Shown piece by piece: positions 1 to 7,704 of a stretch of 64,000 nt of DNA (within the stretch, counting starts at the first letter, position 1; each line of letters opens with the position of its first letter). Source of the stretch: Persephonella sp964519345. Lineage in GTDB: Bacteria > Aquificota > Aquificia > Aquificales > Hydrogenothermaceae. Under the pieces are notes generated by a model, which made no database searches, was not told the origin of the DNA, and worked only from the letters and a program-made list of their open reading frames with translations. A program made the translations under genes and the position numbers. The stretch lies in contig CAZFKX010000018.1 of assembly GCA_964519345.1 (NCBI GenBank), positions 29,250 to 93,249 of the forward strand, given 5' to 3'.

Positions 1-33
1 GAAGAATATCAGCAGTGCTAAATAACCTGTCAT
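1..33 (-). CDS. 5' end of an unidentified membrane-type protein gene (partial)
   Basis: An ATG on the minus strand at 33-31 follows a good Shine-Dalgarno sequence (GAGGTGG, 44-38). The first eleven codons read MTGYLALLIFF before the window ends. The hydrophobic start suggests a membrane helix or signal anchor. A NuoA-like subunit would fit such a beginning, but eleven residues cannot identify a family. It is divergent from thiE, so the 116 bases between them should hold promoters for both. Confidence 0.45.
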   Translation of the reverse strand, partial: MTGYLALLIFF

Positions 34-104
34 AATCCCACCTCGCTACAATAGTCAAACGCCGTTTTATTAGAATAACCGATAATTTTTTTAAAATCAA
101 ATCG

Positions 105-110
105 TATAAT
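105..110 (+). promoter_or_regulatory. Possible -10 element for the thiE operon
   Basis: A perfect TATAAT lies 39 bases before the thiE start, in the thiE/partial-gene divergent gap. No convincing TTGACA-like box is seen at the right spacing, only AT-rich sequence at 81-90, so this is a weak call in an AT-rich genome. No TPP riboswitch-like element is evident in the leader. Confidence 0.3.
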
Positions 111-149
111 ATTATTAACAGTAATAAAAATAAAGCGGGTTTTAGGAAG

Positions 150-767
150 TTGAAAAAGATAGATCTATCCTTATATGTTATAACAGATGAAAATCTGACC
201 GGAAACAAAATAATTTACGCTGTTGAACAGGCCATATTAGGTGGAGCTTCTGTAATTCAATACAGAGCAAAGATTAAAAATGTAAAAGAGATGTATCAGG
301 ATGCTGTCGCTTTAAAAAAAATATGCAGTAAACACAATATTCCTTTCATAATAAATGATAGGGTTGATATTGCATTGGCAGTTGATGCTGACGGTGTCCA
401 CATAGGTCAAAATGATATGCCTGTCGAGGTAGTGAGAAGACTTTTAGGTAAGGAAAAAATATTAGGTCTTTCTACAAAGAACCTAAATCAGGTAAAAGAG
501 GCAAACTATCTTCCTATTGATTATATCGGTTTCGGTAGTATTTTCCCTACAAAAACAAAGAAAGACACTGTATTATCAGGTATTGAAAAGCTGAAAGAAG
601 CTGTTAAATTATCTATTCAGCCAGTTGTTGCTATAGGTGGGATTAATCATAGTAATGTAAAACTGATTTTAGAAACTGGCTGTAAAAATATCGCTGTCGT
701 ATCAGCTGTATTTGGAAAGGAAGATATTTTTCTATCAACTAAAAAGCTTAAAGAATTGTTGGGATAA
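150..767 (+). CDS. thiE: Thiamine-phosphate synthase
   Basis: Couples HMP pyrophosphate with the thiazole phosphate to give thiamine monophosphate in the cytosol. The 205-residue length is normal for ThiE. Visible family motifs are IQYRAK near residue 37, the IINDR strand near 67, GVHIGQNDMP near 81-90, GFGSIFPT near 126-133 (the phosphate/pyrophosphate loop) and AIGGI near 161. These are the TIM-barrel positions that bind pyrophosphate and Mg. The start is a TTG at 150 behind AGGA; spacing is short (2 nt), but no better start exists and the protein aligns from its first residues with the usual N-terminal strand. It is first in a plus-strand run with the DUF2905 gene and queA. Confidence 0.93.
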   Translation: MKKIDLSLYVITDENLTGNKIIYAVEQAILGGASVIQYRAKIKNVKEMYQDAVALKKICSKHNIPFIINDRVDIALAVDADGVHIGQNDMPVEVVRRLLGKEKILGLSTKNLNQVKEANYLPIDYIGFGSIFPTKTKKDTVLSGIEKLKEAVKLSIQPVVAIGGINHSNVKLILETGCKNIAVVSAVFGKEDIFLSTKKLKELLG

Positions 768-772
768 AAGCG

Positions 773-997
773 ATGGAAAGCATAGGAAAAGCACTTATAA
801 TTGCAGGTCTGTTTATAGCTATAATAGGAGTCTTACTTGTATTTTTTGAAAAACTTCCCCTGGGACTTGGGAAACTTCCCGGAGATATATATATAAAGAG
901 AGATAACTTTGTTTTTTATTTTCCTATCGCTACATCTATATTAATAAGTATAGTTCTTTCCCTAATATTCATAATAATATCAAGGTTTACAAAGTAA
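773..997 (+). CDS. DUF2905 family small membrane protein
   Basis: A 74-residue protein with two hydrophobic helices (about 6-26 and 50-70) around a central loop containing LGKLPGDIYIKRDNF. That loop, ending in an FYFP motif, is the hallmark of DUF2905, a small bacterial inner-membrane family of unknown function. The gene begins 5 bases after thiE stops, and queA begins 1 base after its own stop, so it is probably co-transcribed with both. DUF2905 genes often sit near queA or ruvB in other bacteria, as recalled rather than checked. Confidence 0.8.
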   Translation: MESIGKALIIAGLFIAIIGVLLVFFEKLPLGLGKLPGDIYIKRDNFVFYFPIATSILISIVLSLIFIIISRFTK

Positions 998-998
998 G

Positions 999-2012
999 AT
1001 GCATAGATTATCTGATTATGATTACAGACTTCCCAAGGAGCTTATAGCCAAATACCCTGTTGAGCCGAGAGATAGATGCAGACTTATGGTTTTGGACAGA
1101 AAAGATAAATCTATACAGCACAGAATTTTCAGGGATATCTTAGATTATCTAAGGAAGGGAGATCTTCTTATACTAAACGATACAAAAGTTATACCTGCAA
1201 GACTTATTGGAAAAAAAGAAACCGGCGCAAAAATAGAGATTTTTCTACTAAAACCTGTATATGAAAATGTATGGGAAGTTTTGATAAAAAACATTAAGAG
1301 GGTAAAAGAAGGTCAAAAGGTAATAATATCAGACGATTTTCATGTGAAATTACTGGAAAAATATAAAGAAGGAAAAGCGGTTGTTCAGCTTATTGGCAAA
1401 GATACCCAATCGTTGATTAACAAGTACGGACATATACCATTACCACCTTACATTGAGAGGGAAGATGAAGAAAAAGATAAAAAGCTATACCAGACAGTTT
1501 TTGCAAGAAAAGAGGGGGCTGTTGCATCGCCTACAGCTGGACTTCATTTTACAGAGGAACTTTTAAACAATCTTCAGAAAAAAGGCGTAAAAACAGCTTT
1601 CTTAACGCTCCATGTCGGTCTTGGAACTTTCAGACCAATCACTGTAGAAGATATTACAAAACATAAAATGCATGAGGAATACTATCAGATACCGGATGAG
1701 ACAATCGATCTGATTAAACAAACAAAAGATAAAGGAAGATCTGTTATTGCAGTTGGAACTACGGTAGTAAGAACTCTTGAGACATATGCCCAGACAGGCA
1801 GTAAGGAAGGATTCAGCAATATATTTATCTATCCTCCTTACAGATTTAAGATTGTTAATTCTTTAATAACAAATTTCCATCTTCCAAAATCAACTCTTCT
1901 CCTTCTTGTATCAGCCTTCGCAGGAAGAGAGTTTATACTCAAAGCTTACGAGGAAGCTGTTAAAAAAAGGTATAGATTTTTTTCCTACGGCGACGCAATG
2001 TTAATAATATAA
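999..2012 (+). CDS. queA: S-adenosylmethionine:tRNA ribosyltransferase-isomerase
   Basis: Transfers and isomerises the ribosyl part of SAM onto 7-aminomethyl-deazaguanine at tRNA position 34, giving epoxyqueuosine. The 337-residue protein carries the family motifs LNDTKVIPARL (about 59-69), ASPTAGLHFT (about 177-186), HVGLGTF (about 205-211), GTTVVRTLE (about 252-261) and TNFHLPKSTLL (about 291-302). Its ATG is one base after the DUF2905 stop, so translation is probably coupled. Two earlier-acting queuosine genes, queD (18.8 kb) and queE (61.7 kb), also lie in this window but not adjacent. Confidence 0.95.
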   Translation: MHRLSDYDYRLPKELIAKYPVEPRDRCRLMVLDRKDKSIQHRIFRDILDYLRKGDLLILNDTKVIPARLIGKKETGAKIEIFLLKPVYENVWEVLIKNIKRVKEGQKVIISDDFHVKLLEKYKEGKAVVQLIGKDTQSLINKYGHIPLPPYIEREDEEKDKKLYQTVFARKEGAVASPTAGLHFTEELLNNLQKKGVKTAFLTLHVGLGTFRPITVEDITKHKMHEEYYQIPDETIDLIKQTKDKGRSVIAVGTTVVRTLETYAQTGSKEGFSNIFIYPPYRFKIVNSLITNFHLPKSTLLLLVSAFAGREFILKAYEEAVKKRYRFFSYGDAMLII

Positions 2013-2056
2013 AAAATTTTAATAAACACAGGGGAAGATAAGAATATGTTAAATCT

Positions 2057-2278
2057 CTATATTGATATCTCAAAAACTTTCTCCCTTGATTTTTCTCCTT
2101 TTTTTATCTTTATTTTTGATTTTGGAATCTTAAGATGTTTTGAAAGTAATTCTATAACCCTACTGTTTGCCTTTCCCTTTTCAGGTGGAGCTGTAACTCT
2201 TACTTCAAAATAATCACTTTCCAACTGTTTAACCTCATCTTTCTTTGCATTTGGCTTTACTTTTACCCTAATAATCAA
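2057..2278 (-). CDS. DUF167/YggU family protein
   Basis: A 73-residue protein with the DUF167 pattern: an N-terminal beta strand with PNAKKDEV (about 9-16), then VTAPPEKGKANSRVIELL (about 29-46), and a C-terminal strand after a Lys-rich turn. Family members are small alpha/beta proteins of unknown function. It faces queA convergently and is divergent from the small membrane gene at 2296, with only 17 bases between the two starts. Confidence 0.85.
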   Translation of the reverse strand: MIIRVKVKPNAKKDEVKQLESDYFEVRVTAPPEKGKANSRVIELLSKHLKIPKSKIKIKKGEKSREKVFEISI

Positions 2279-2295
2279 GTTAACCCTCTCTTAAA

Positions 2296-2592
2296 ATGAT
2301 AAAATTAAATATTAGCATGGAAATTTTAAAAAAGGCTGTGGTCTTTCTTTCAGGAGTAATAATTTACCTGTTCATATTTTTGGTTATAGATTACTTTGTT
2401 CCAGGAACTTATCTTTCAAATCATTACACTTTAACGACAGTACTTGCTGTTATATTGGGATTTTGCTTAAATCTGCTTATAAATAGATTCTTATTTGGAT
2501 TCTGTATTATAAGGTCGGTTCTGTATTCATTTTACAGTATTTTGCTTTTGATACTGGCTGTATTTATAATATATCGTCTCAAGGTGTGGTAA
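2296..2592 (+). CDS. Small three-helix membrane protein, unknown
   Basis: A 98-residue, strongly hydrophobic protein with likely transmembrane segments near 10-32, 40-60 and 68-92. I do not recognise the family. It stops in a TAATG overlap with aroK, so it probably helps drive aroK and acpS translation. No Shine-Dalgarno is visible before the ATG at 2296 or the in-frame ATG at 2317, so the start is uncertain; a leaderless message is possible given the AT-rich -10-like sequence just upstream. Confidence 0.6.
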   Translation: MIKLNISMEILKKAVVFLSGVIIYLFIFLVIDYFVPGTYLSNHYTLTTVLAVILGFCLNLLINRFLFGFCIIRSVLYSFYSILLLILAVFIIYRLKVW

Positions 2593-3086
2593 TGAAAAAT
2601 ATATATCTCGTAGGTTTCATGGGCAGTGGAAAATCAACAGTTGGAAAACTGCTTGCGGAAAAGTTAGGTCTGAAATTTGTTGATATAGACAAAGAGATAG
2701 AAAATGAAGAAGGTATGAAAATAAAAGATATTTTTGAAAGAAAGGGAGAAAAGTATTTTAGAGAATATGAAAAAAGAATGATAGAAAGGTTTTTAGATTC
2801 TAATAATATGGTTATTTCCACAGGAGGAGGTCTTGGTGCGGACATTGAAAACATGAGAAAGATGAAGGAAAAGGGAATAGTTGTATGGCTTGACACACCT
2901 TTAGAAACAGTATTAAAAAGATGTAAGCAAGACAACGAAAGACCTTTACTAAAAAAAGGTAGAAAAGAGATAGAAGAACTCTTTAATAGTAGAAAAAAAA
3001 TTTATGCACAGTCAAATATAAAGATAAATACAGAAGGAAAATCACCGTATCAGATTGTAGATGAGATTTTGAGTAAGATAAAATGA
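2592..3086 (+). CDS. aroK: Shikimate kinase
   Basis: Phosphorylates shikimate at O3 with ATP in the chorismate pathway. The 164-residue protein has the P-loop GFMGSGKST (about 8-16), the DIDKEIE shikimate/Mg site (about 31-37), the STGGG motif (about 76-80) and the lid with ERPLL (about 116-120). I prefer the ATG at 2592 over an in-frame GTG at 2586: AAGG at 2581-2584 is 7 bases before this ATG, and the upstream stop overlaps it as TAATG. It overlaps acpS by 4 bases (ATGA). Confidence 0.94.
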   Translation: MKNIYLVGFMGSGKSTVGKLLAEKLGLKFVDIDKEIENEEGMKIKDIFERKGEKYFREYEKRMIERFLDSNNMVISTGGGLGADIENMRKMKEKGIVVWLDTPLETVLKRCKQDNERPLLKKGRKEIEELFNSRKKIYAQSNIKINTEGKSPYQIVDEILSKIK

Positions 3087-3460
3087 AGCTATATACAGGC
3101 ATAGACATAGTTGAAAACAAAAGGATAGAAAAGGCTCTGGAAAAGTATGGAGATATTTTTTTGAGAAAGATATTTACAGAAAAAGAGGTTGATTATTGCA
3201 AAAGTAAAAAAATGATGATACAATGTTTCTCTGCAAGATTCGCTGCAAAAGAAGCATTTATAAAAGCTTATTTCCAAGCTTTTGGAAAAAAATTAAGCTA
3301 CAAAGAGATTGAAATAGCAGGAAGCCAGGGAAAACCTGCAGAAATTTTACTGCACCCTCATAGAGAAACAGTTCATTCTCTTCTAAAACCTGAAAATATT
3401 AGTCTTTCCATATCTCACGAAAAAAATTATTCTGTTGCTGTTGTCATCATATATTTATAA
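3083..3460 (+). CDS. acpS: Holo-[acyl-carrier-protein] synthase
   Basis: Transfers 4'-phosphopantetheine from CoA to apo-ACP, activating fatty acid synthesis. The 125-residue length and motifs match AcpS: GIDIVEN (6-12) holds the Mg-binding Asp, and ARFAAKEAFIKA (about 51-62) holds the catalytic Glu. The C-terminal SISHEKNYSVAVV strand is also typical. It overlaps aroK by 4 bases, so the two are translationally coupled. A possible weak terminator follows, and then the flagellar promoter. Confidence 0.94.
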   Translation: MKLYTGIDIVENKRIEKALEKYGDIFLRKIFTEKEVDYCKSKKMMIQCFSARFAAKEAFIKAYFQAFGKKLSYKEIEIAGSQGKPAEILLHPHRETVHSLLKPENISLSISHEKNYSVAVVIIYL

Positions 3461-3462
3461 AT

Positions 3463-3490
3463 AATGCATACTTTTGACTGCATTTTATTA
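3463..3490 (+). terminator. Weak AT-rich hairpin after acpS
   Basis: AATGCA (3463-3468) can pair with TGCATT (3479-3484) around a 10-base loop, followed by a T-rich stretch (TTATTATTATC). The stem is short and mostly A/T. The position, between acpS and the next operon's own promoter, is what makes it plausible. Confidence 0.35.
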
Positions 3491-3532
3491 TTATCTCCAT
3501 CAAATTATTAACTATTAACAACACTTCCGGAT

Positions 3533-3549
3533 TTGGCATTTATCTTGCT
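3533..3549 (+). promoter_or_regulatory. Sigma-54 (RpoN) promoter upstream of flhF
   Basis: TTGGCATTTATCTTGCT fits the -24/-12 consensus TTGGCAN6TTGCT. The invariant GG (3535-3536) and GC (3547-3548) are separated by exactly 10 bases. The predicted transcription start, about 12 bases after the GC, is near 3560. That places the transcript after the ATG at 3556 and just before the Shine-Dalgarno of flhF at 3565-3570. Flagellar regulators under sigma-54 are common in epsilon- and gamma-proteobacteria and Aquificota. Confidence 0.75.
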
Positions 3550-3576
3550 TTATAAATGGACAGCGGAGGATATAAA

Positions 3577-4503
3577 ATGAAAATGAAGATATTTCATGTT
3601 AGCAATCTTCAAGAGGGATGGGCAAATATAAGGGAGGAGCTGGGAGATAACGCGATAATCCTCTCTATAAAAGAGATCAATGGAAGATTTGAAATACTTG
3701 CAGCATCGCCTGAAAAAAGAGAAAATAGATTAAGAAAAAGCTCATCTAAAGACGGTCAAAATAATTATCCCATATCCAGACTTTCTTCTCTTCTTGAAAA
3801 AAATCTTATACCAGAAGAAATACATGGTAGTATTCTTGAAGAGATTAAAAGTATTTATCTGAAACTTGCTGAGAACATTAAAGATCTCAATATACACGAG
3901 AAAATAGAAAAAAATCCCCTTATAAAGAAGTACATAACCGTACTTGGGAATATATCTTCTGGAAAAAGCACAACCATAGCGAAAATAGGAGCAATTCTTA
4001 AGTTTAATAAGAGTAGAAAGATAGCAATAGCATCTTTTGATTTCTATAAGATTGGAGGATCAGAGGGTCTCAAAAAATTTTCCGAAATTATGCAAATTCC
4101 TTTTTTCCTTATAAAAAATGAAAAAGACCTAATACTTTACAAAGACGCTTTTGAGGAGTTTGATCATATCCTTTTCGATACGCCCGGAAATATAAAACAT
4201 CTGCCGGAAGTTGAAAAGATAGTATCTTTTATAACAAATAGTACACAATCTGAAAATATACTTACAGTTCCTCTGACAAGAAAAGAAAACATAGTAGAAA
4301 AAGATATAAATTACTTTTCTAAATTTAATATAAGTCACCTCATACTTACAAAATATGATGAAATACAGAATATCATTCCGCTGATCTTTATAATTTCAAA
4401 CTGGAACTACAAAGTCAGCTATATAACAGATGGGATGGATGTTCCCAAAGACATAAAAGAAGCATCTGAAGTTCTTACACAGCTTATAGGGGTTTATAGA
4501 TGA
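3577..4503 (+). CDS. flhF: Flagellar SRP-type GTPase FlhF
   Basis: Helps place and assemble polar flagella. After an N-terminal region with the FlhF-like start (MKMKIFHVSNLQEGWANIREELG), a GTPase domain shows a P-loop GNISSGKSTT (about 128-137), a DTPG switch (about 209) and TKYDE (about 264-268) as the G4 motif. The P-loop and DTPG differ from the usual GVGKTTT and DTAG of SRP GTPases. At 308 residues it is shorter than many FlhF proteins, mainly in the N-terminal B domain. The start at 3577 is set by GGAGGA six bases upstream and by the sigma-54 start site; an in-frame ATG at 3556 would precede the transcript. It overlaps flhG by 4 bases. Confidence 0.85.
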   Translation: MKMKIFHVSNLQEGWANIREELGDNAIILSIKEINGRFEILAASPEKRENRLRKSSSKDGQNNYPISRLSSLLEKNLIPEEIHGSILEEIKSIYLKLAENIKDLNIHEKIEKNPLIKKYITVLGNISSGKSTTIAKIGAILKFNKSRKIAIASFDFYKIGGSEGLKKFSEIMQIPFFLIKNEKDLILYKDAFEEFDHILFDTPGNIKHLPEVEKIVSFITNSTQSENILTVPLTRKENIVEKDINYFSKFNISHLILTKYDEIQNIIPLIFIISNWNYKVSYITDGMDVPKDIKEASEVLTQLIGVYR

Positions 4504-5366
4504 TGAGAGATCAGGCTGAAAGCTTAAGAAGTCTGGTAAAGAAAAATAGATCTATTGACTTTCAGGTTATATCAGTAACCTCAGGTAAAGGTGGCGTTGG
4601 GAAAACAAGTTTTACAGTTAATCTTGCCTATATACTCCAAAAAATGGGAAAAAATGTTCTTATACTTGATGCTGATCTTGCTCTTGCAAATGTTGATATT
4701 GTTCTAAACGAAAAACCAAAGTACAACCTTCTCCATCTTTTAACAGGTGAGAAAAATATAAACGAAATCATCTGGTCCTCAAAATATGGAATCAAATTTA
4801 TACCTGCAGCTTCAGGTTTTGAGGAGTTGGCAAATCTTCCAAAGGAACAGCAGATGTTTATACTAAATTCTCTCCAAGATATATACTACGCATTTGACAT
4901 AATGCTTATAGATACTTCAGCAGGAATATCTGAAAGCGTTATAAACTTTTGTCTTGCAGCTGATAAAACGGTTGTTGTTACAACACCAGATCCAACAGCT
5001 GTAGCAGATTCATATGCTATATGCAGAATTATATCAAACTATAACACAGGCAATATGGAACTCGGTCTTGTTGTTAATATGACAGAAAACGAGAAAGAAG
5101 CTGAGAGAATATACAATGCAACTAATAATGTTATAAGAAAATTTTCAGGTAAAACAATTAAATACTACGGATCAATAAGAAAAGACGAAAAACTTTCAAG
5201 ATCAATAAGGGAGAGGTTTGTTCTAACATCAAGATACCCTAACAGCAAGTACAGCCATGATTTAGAAATTGTTGCAAAAGCTATCTTAGAGGGTACCCTT
5301 CCAGAAAAAAAGGAAAACTTTTGGAGAAGAATTTTAAATAACTGGATAAATCTTAAGTTTGATTAA
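4500..5366 (+). CDS. flhG: Flagellar number regulator FlhG (MinD/ParA-type ATPase)
   Basis: An MND-family ATPase that limits flagellar number and works with FlhF. The 288-residue protein has the deviant Walker A SGKGGVGKTS (about 28-37), the ILDADLALANVD switch (about 55-66) and LIDTSAG (about 138-144). The short N-terminal helix before the Walker A (RDQAESLRSLV) resembles the FlhG DQAxxLR motif, which binds and activates FlhF. The gene starts inside the flhF stop codon (ATGA). The context (flhF before, fliA after) separates it from the cell-division minD at 12 kb. Confidence 0.9.
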   Translation: MMRDQAESLRSLVKKNRSIDFQVISVTSGKGGVGKTSFTVNLAYILQKMGKNVLILDADLALANVDIVLNEKPKYNLLHLLTGEKNINEIIWSSKYGIKFIPAASGFEELANLPKEQQMFILNSLQDIYYAFDIMLIDTSAGISESVINFCLAADKTVVVTTPDPTAVADSYAICRIISNYNTGNMELGLVVNMTENEKEAERIYNATNNVIRKFSGKTIKYYGSIRKDEKLSRSIRERFVLTSRYPNSKYSHDLEIVAKAILEGTLPEKKENFWRRILNNWINLKFD

Positions 5367-5379
5367 GGAGGAGGAAAAG

Positions 5380-6105
5380 ATGAAGATTTCAAACAGAGAG
5401 AGAAACGAGATAATAATGGAGTTTTTACCGAAAATTAACTACATTGTACAGAGCCTGAAACAGGAAAATCTTCCTCCAACTGTAACTGAGGAGGATCTGA
5501 TTAATACAGGTGTTCTTGGCCTTATAGATGCGATCAATAAGTATGATCCATCTAAAGGTGTTAAACTTTCAACCTATGCTGAGATAAGAATAAGAGGTCA
5601 GATAATAGACTCTCTAAGAAAGCTTGACTGGGTACCAAGAAATGTGAGACAAAAGGCAAGACATATTGAAACTGCTATTCTTGAAGTAGAACAAAAATTA
5701 GGTAGAGAAGCTACACCTGAAGAAATAGCGGAATATCTTGGGATGGATGTAGATGAGTATATGAAATATGCTGAAAAGATATCTAACAGCGGTCTTATAT
5801 CTATAGACACAACTGTTGGTTCTGATGAAGATGCGAATACAAAACTATGGCAGATTATATCTATAAACGATGATACACCCGATAAGTATGTAGAAGAAGA
5901 AGAATTGAAAAAAATTATTTCTGATATAATTTCTAAACTTAATGAAAGGGAGAGGCTTGTTATAACTCTTTATTACTACGAGGAACTTTCCATGAAAGAA
6001 ATAGGAGAGGTTCTGGGACTAACTGAATCAAGAATATCCCAGATACATACAAAAACAATGATGAAAATAAAGAGCATGATTAAGAAGTATATAAGTAAAG
6101 AGTAA
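5380..6105 (+). CDS. fliA: Flagellar sigma factor FliA (sigma-28)
   Basis: Directs RNA polymerase to late flagellar and chemotaxis promoters. The 241-residue protein has a region 2 with DLINTGVLGLIDAINKYDP and a region 4 helix-turn-helix ending in LSMKEIGEVLGLTESRISQIH near residues 205-225. It lacks the long N-terminal region 1.1, as expected for sigma-28. AAGGAGGAGG at 5365-5374 lies 5 bases before the ATG at 5380. The longer reading from a TTG at 5359 would place this Shine-Dalgarno inside the gene, so the ATG is preferred. The stop overlaps the next gene by 1 base. Confidence 0.92.
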   Translation: MKISNRERNEIIMEFLPKINYIVQSLKQENLPPTVTEEDLINTGVLGLIDAINKYDPSKGVKLSTYAEIRIRGQIIDSLRKLDWVPRNVRQKARHIETAILEVEQKLGREATPEEIAEYLGMDVDEYMKYAEKISNSGLISIDTTVGSDEDANTKLWQIISINDDTPDKYVEEEELKKIISDIISKLNERERLVITLYYYEELSMKEIGEVLGLTESRISQIHTKTMMKIKSMIKKYISKE

Positions 6106-6596
6106 TGGGAAAAAATAATCTTTATGTTGAATACCTATTAGGAGATTTAGAAAGTTACATAATAAGTCAGAAAGCAGAAGTAAACTCAATTATAAATGAG
6201 AAAAAGGAGCTTACATTAAAAGAAAGTGCATTTATATTTGACAAATTTTCAAAAAGTCTGAAAAAAACAACAGATCTTATAAAACATATAAACGAAGTGG
6301 AAGATGCTCACCTTCTGAAGCATATATCAATTATTACGTCTGAAACGCTTGCCTGGATACTCTTCACCCTTCCTATGATTGAAACAAATATTCCTATATT
6401 CATGGAAGATCTGTTTGTTAAAAATAGACATATAGTTGATGCTATAGGTGAACTTCTTATACAGTTTGAAGAGACTATAGACAAACCTTCAAAAATTAAG
6501 GAGATTGAAAAGGAACTATTATCTCAGATAAATGATATATCTATGACAATAAGCTCCTTATCTAATATGATACAGAAAGGGTCGCTACCAAATTAA
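6105..6596 (+). CDS. Unknown helical protein in the flagellar operon
   Basis: A 163-residue protein I do not recognise. It is predicted to be almost entirely alpha-helical and soluble, with Lys/Glu/Ile/Leu-rich heptad-like stretches and no signal peptide. Its ATG overlaps the fliA stop (TAATG), so it is translated with fliA and sits under the same sigma-54 promoter as flhF. A role in flagellar regulation, export or chemotaxis (for example a FliA partner or a CheZ-like helical protein) is an inference from position only. It ends tail-to-tail with fabL, sharing 4 bases. Confidence 0.75.
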   Translation: MGKNNLYVEYLLGDLESYIISQKAEVNSIINEKKELTLKESAFIFDKFSKSLKKTTDLIKHINEVEDAHLLKHISIITSETLAWILFTLPMIETNIPIFMEDLFVKNRHIVDAIGELLIQFEETIDKPSKIKEIEKELLSQINDISMTISSLSNMIQKGSLPN

Positions 6597-6602
6597 CGAC
6601 CC
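6579..6602. terminator. Hairpin across the convergent fliA-operon and fabL stops
   Basis: GGGTCG (6579-6584) pairs with CGACCC (6597-6602) around a 12-base loop that contains both stop codons. There is no strong T-run on either side, so it may be a weak bidirectional terminator or chance. Confidence 0.3.
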
Positions 6603-7378
6603 CTTACGAGAGAAAGACCCCCGTCAACTATTATAGTTTGACCCTGTATCCATTTAGCATCTTCTGTACATAAGAAACCAACGACTCCAGCAATATCTTC
6701 AGGCATTCCCATCCTTCCAAGAGGAGTAAGTTTTATAGTTCCTGCTTTGACCTCTTCATAATTCGGGAACAGCTGAATAGCTTCTGTATCTATAGGACCT
6801 CCAGATACTGTATTAACATTTATTCCTTTTTCTCCAAATTCGACAGCAGCATACCTTACAAGAGCTTCAAGTGCTGACTTTGCAGCCCCATGTATAGCAT
6901 AATTTGGCATGTAATCTCTTGTTCCGGTTGACGATATAGCTATTATTTTTCCATTCCTCCCTTCCATTAACGGTACAGCCTTTTGAACAGACCATATAAA
7001 ACCCATAACTGTTATATCAAATATTCTTCTCGTCCCTCTTTCCTTTAATCTTAAGAAAGGGGCAAACCCGCCAACAACTTCCCTTCCTGAAGCAACAGCA
7101 TTACTTACAAATATATCCAGGTATCCAAACTCATTTTTTATTTGATTAAAAACTCTGTCTATATCTTCTTTATTGCCAAAATCACCTTGAATAGCATATC
7201 CTTTAACACCTTTGCCTTCTATCTCTTCAATAACCTCTTCAGCTTTCTCCCTATTTTTATAGTAGTTAATAATCACATCTGATCCCATCTCAGCAAGCTT
7301 TAAAGCTATAGCCCTTCCAATACCTCTACTTCCACCTGTTATAAATGCAAGCTTTCCTTCCAACTCTCTACAGGCCAT
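6593..7378 (-). CDS. fabL: Enoyl-[ACP] reductase, FabL type
   Basis: An SDR-fold NADPH enzyme predicted to reduce the enoyl-ACP double bond in the last step of fatty acid elongation. The dinucleotide motif is TGGSRGIG (14-21). The active site is Y160-x6-K167 (YAIHGAAK), the spacing of enoyl reductases rather than the Y-x3-K of ketoacyl reductases. VSGGPIDTEA and LFPN later in the protein match Bacillus FabL closely, as recalled. The 261-residue length fits. GGAGGAG precedes the ATG by 4 bases. It is the last gene of the long minus-strand run from minC. A general SDR remains possible, but the Y-x6-K spacing argues against it. Confidence 0.82.
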   Translation of the reverse strand: MACRELEGKLAFITGGSRGIGRAIALKLAEMGSDVIINYYKNREKAEEVIEEIEGKGVKGYAIQGDFGNKEDIDRVFNQIKNEFGYLDIFVSNAVASGREVVGGFAPFLRLKERGTRRIFDITVMGFIWSVQKAVPLMEGRNGKIIAISSTGTRDYMPNYAIHGAAKSALEALVRYAAVEFGEKGINVNTVSGGPIDTEAIQLFPNYEEVKAGTIKLTPLGRMGMPEDIAGVVGFLCTEDAKWIQGQTIIVDGGLSLVRGR

Positions 7379-7390
7379 TAATCTCCTCCT

Positions 7391-7702
7391 TTAGTGATGG
7401 TCTTTGAACTGTCTTGAAAACTCTAAAAACTTCCTTATAAGGAAATCTCCTCTATAACCTTCCTCAACAAGATACATAAAATATTTCTGTTCCTCGTCGT
7501 TAAGTTCCCTGTGAATAGTATCAACAATTCTTTTATAGGCAAAAAGCGTATCGTTATCCCAGCCTTCCCCTGCATAAAAATCCTCAATTTTAACAGGATC
7601 TTCAACCTTATGTCTGTAAGCTTCTTTATAACCGAGCCAGAACATAATAATCATAAGAATAAAAAATACACCTGCTATAAATCCAGAAAGTATCAGTTCC
7701 AC
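7391..7702 (-). CDS. Unknown single-helix membrane protein
   Basis: A 103-residue protein with one N-terminal transmembrane helix (about 4-25) and a charged soluble tail of about 75 residues rich in Glu, Tyr and Asp. The start is a GTG 6 bases after GGAGG, which lies in the last codons of trpD. I do not recognise the family. It lies between trpD and fabL with gaps of 2 and 12 bases, so it is likely co-transcribed. Confidence 0.65.
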   Translation of the reverse strand: MELILSGFIAGVFFILMIIMFWLGYKEAYRHKVEDPVKIEDFYAGEGWDNDTLFAYKRIVDTIHRELNDEEQKYFMYLVEEGYRGDFLIRKFLEFSRQFKDHH

Positions 7703-7704
7703 TT

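Noticed and set aside
56..85. Possible sigma-28 (FliA) promoter before thiE: CAAA plus ACCGATAA
   Set aside because: The -10-like ACCGATAA is good, but the only -35-like CAAA is 18 bases upstream instead of 15, and the downstream gene is thiamine synthesis, not flagellar.
111..149. TPP riboswitch before thiE
   Set aside because: The leader is too short and lacks the conserved CTGAGA and related motifs.
2579..2935. 118-residue frame on the minus strand over aroK
   Set aside because: Ser/Phe/Pro-rich antisense shadow of aroK with no family features or Shine-Dalgarno.
4500..5366. Second minD or parA
   Set aside because: The DQAxxLR-type N-terminus and the flhF-fliA context identify FlhG; minD is the gene at 11957-12766.
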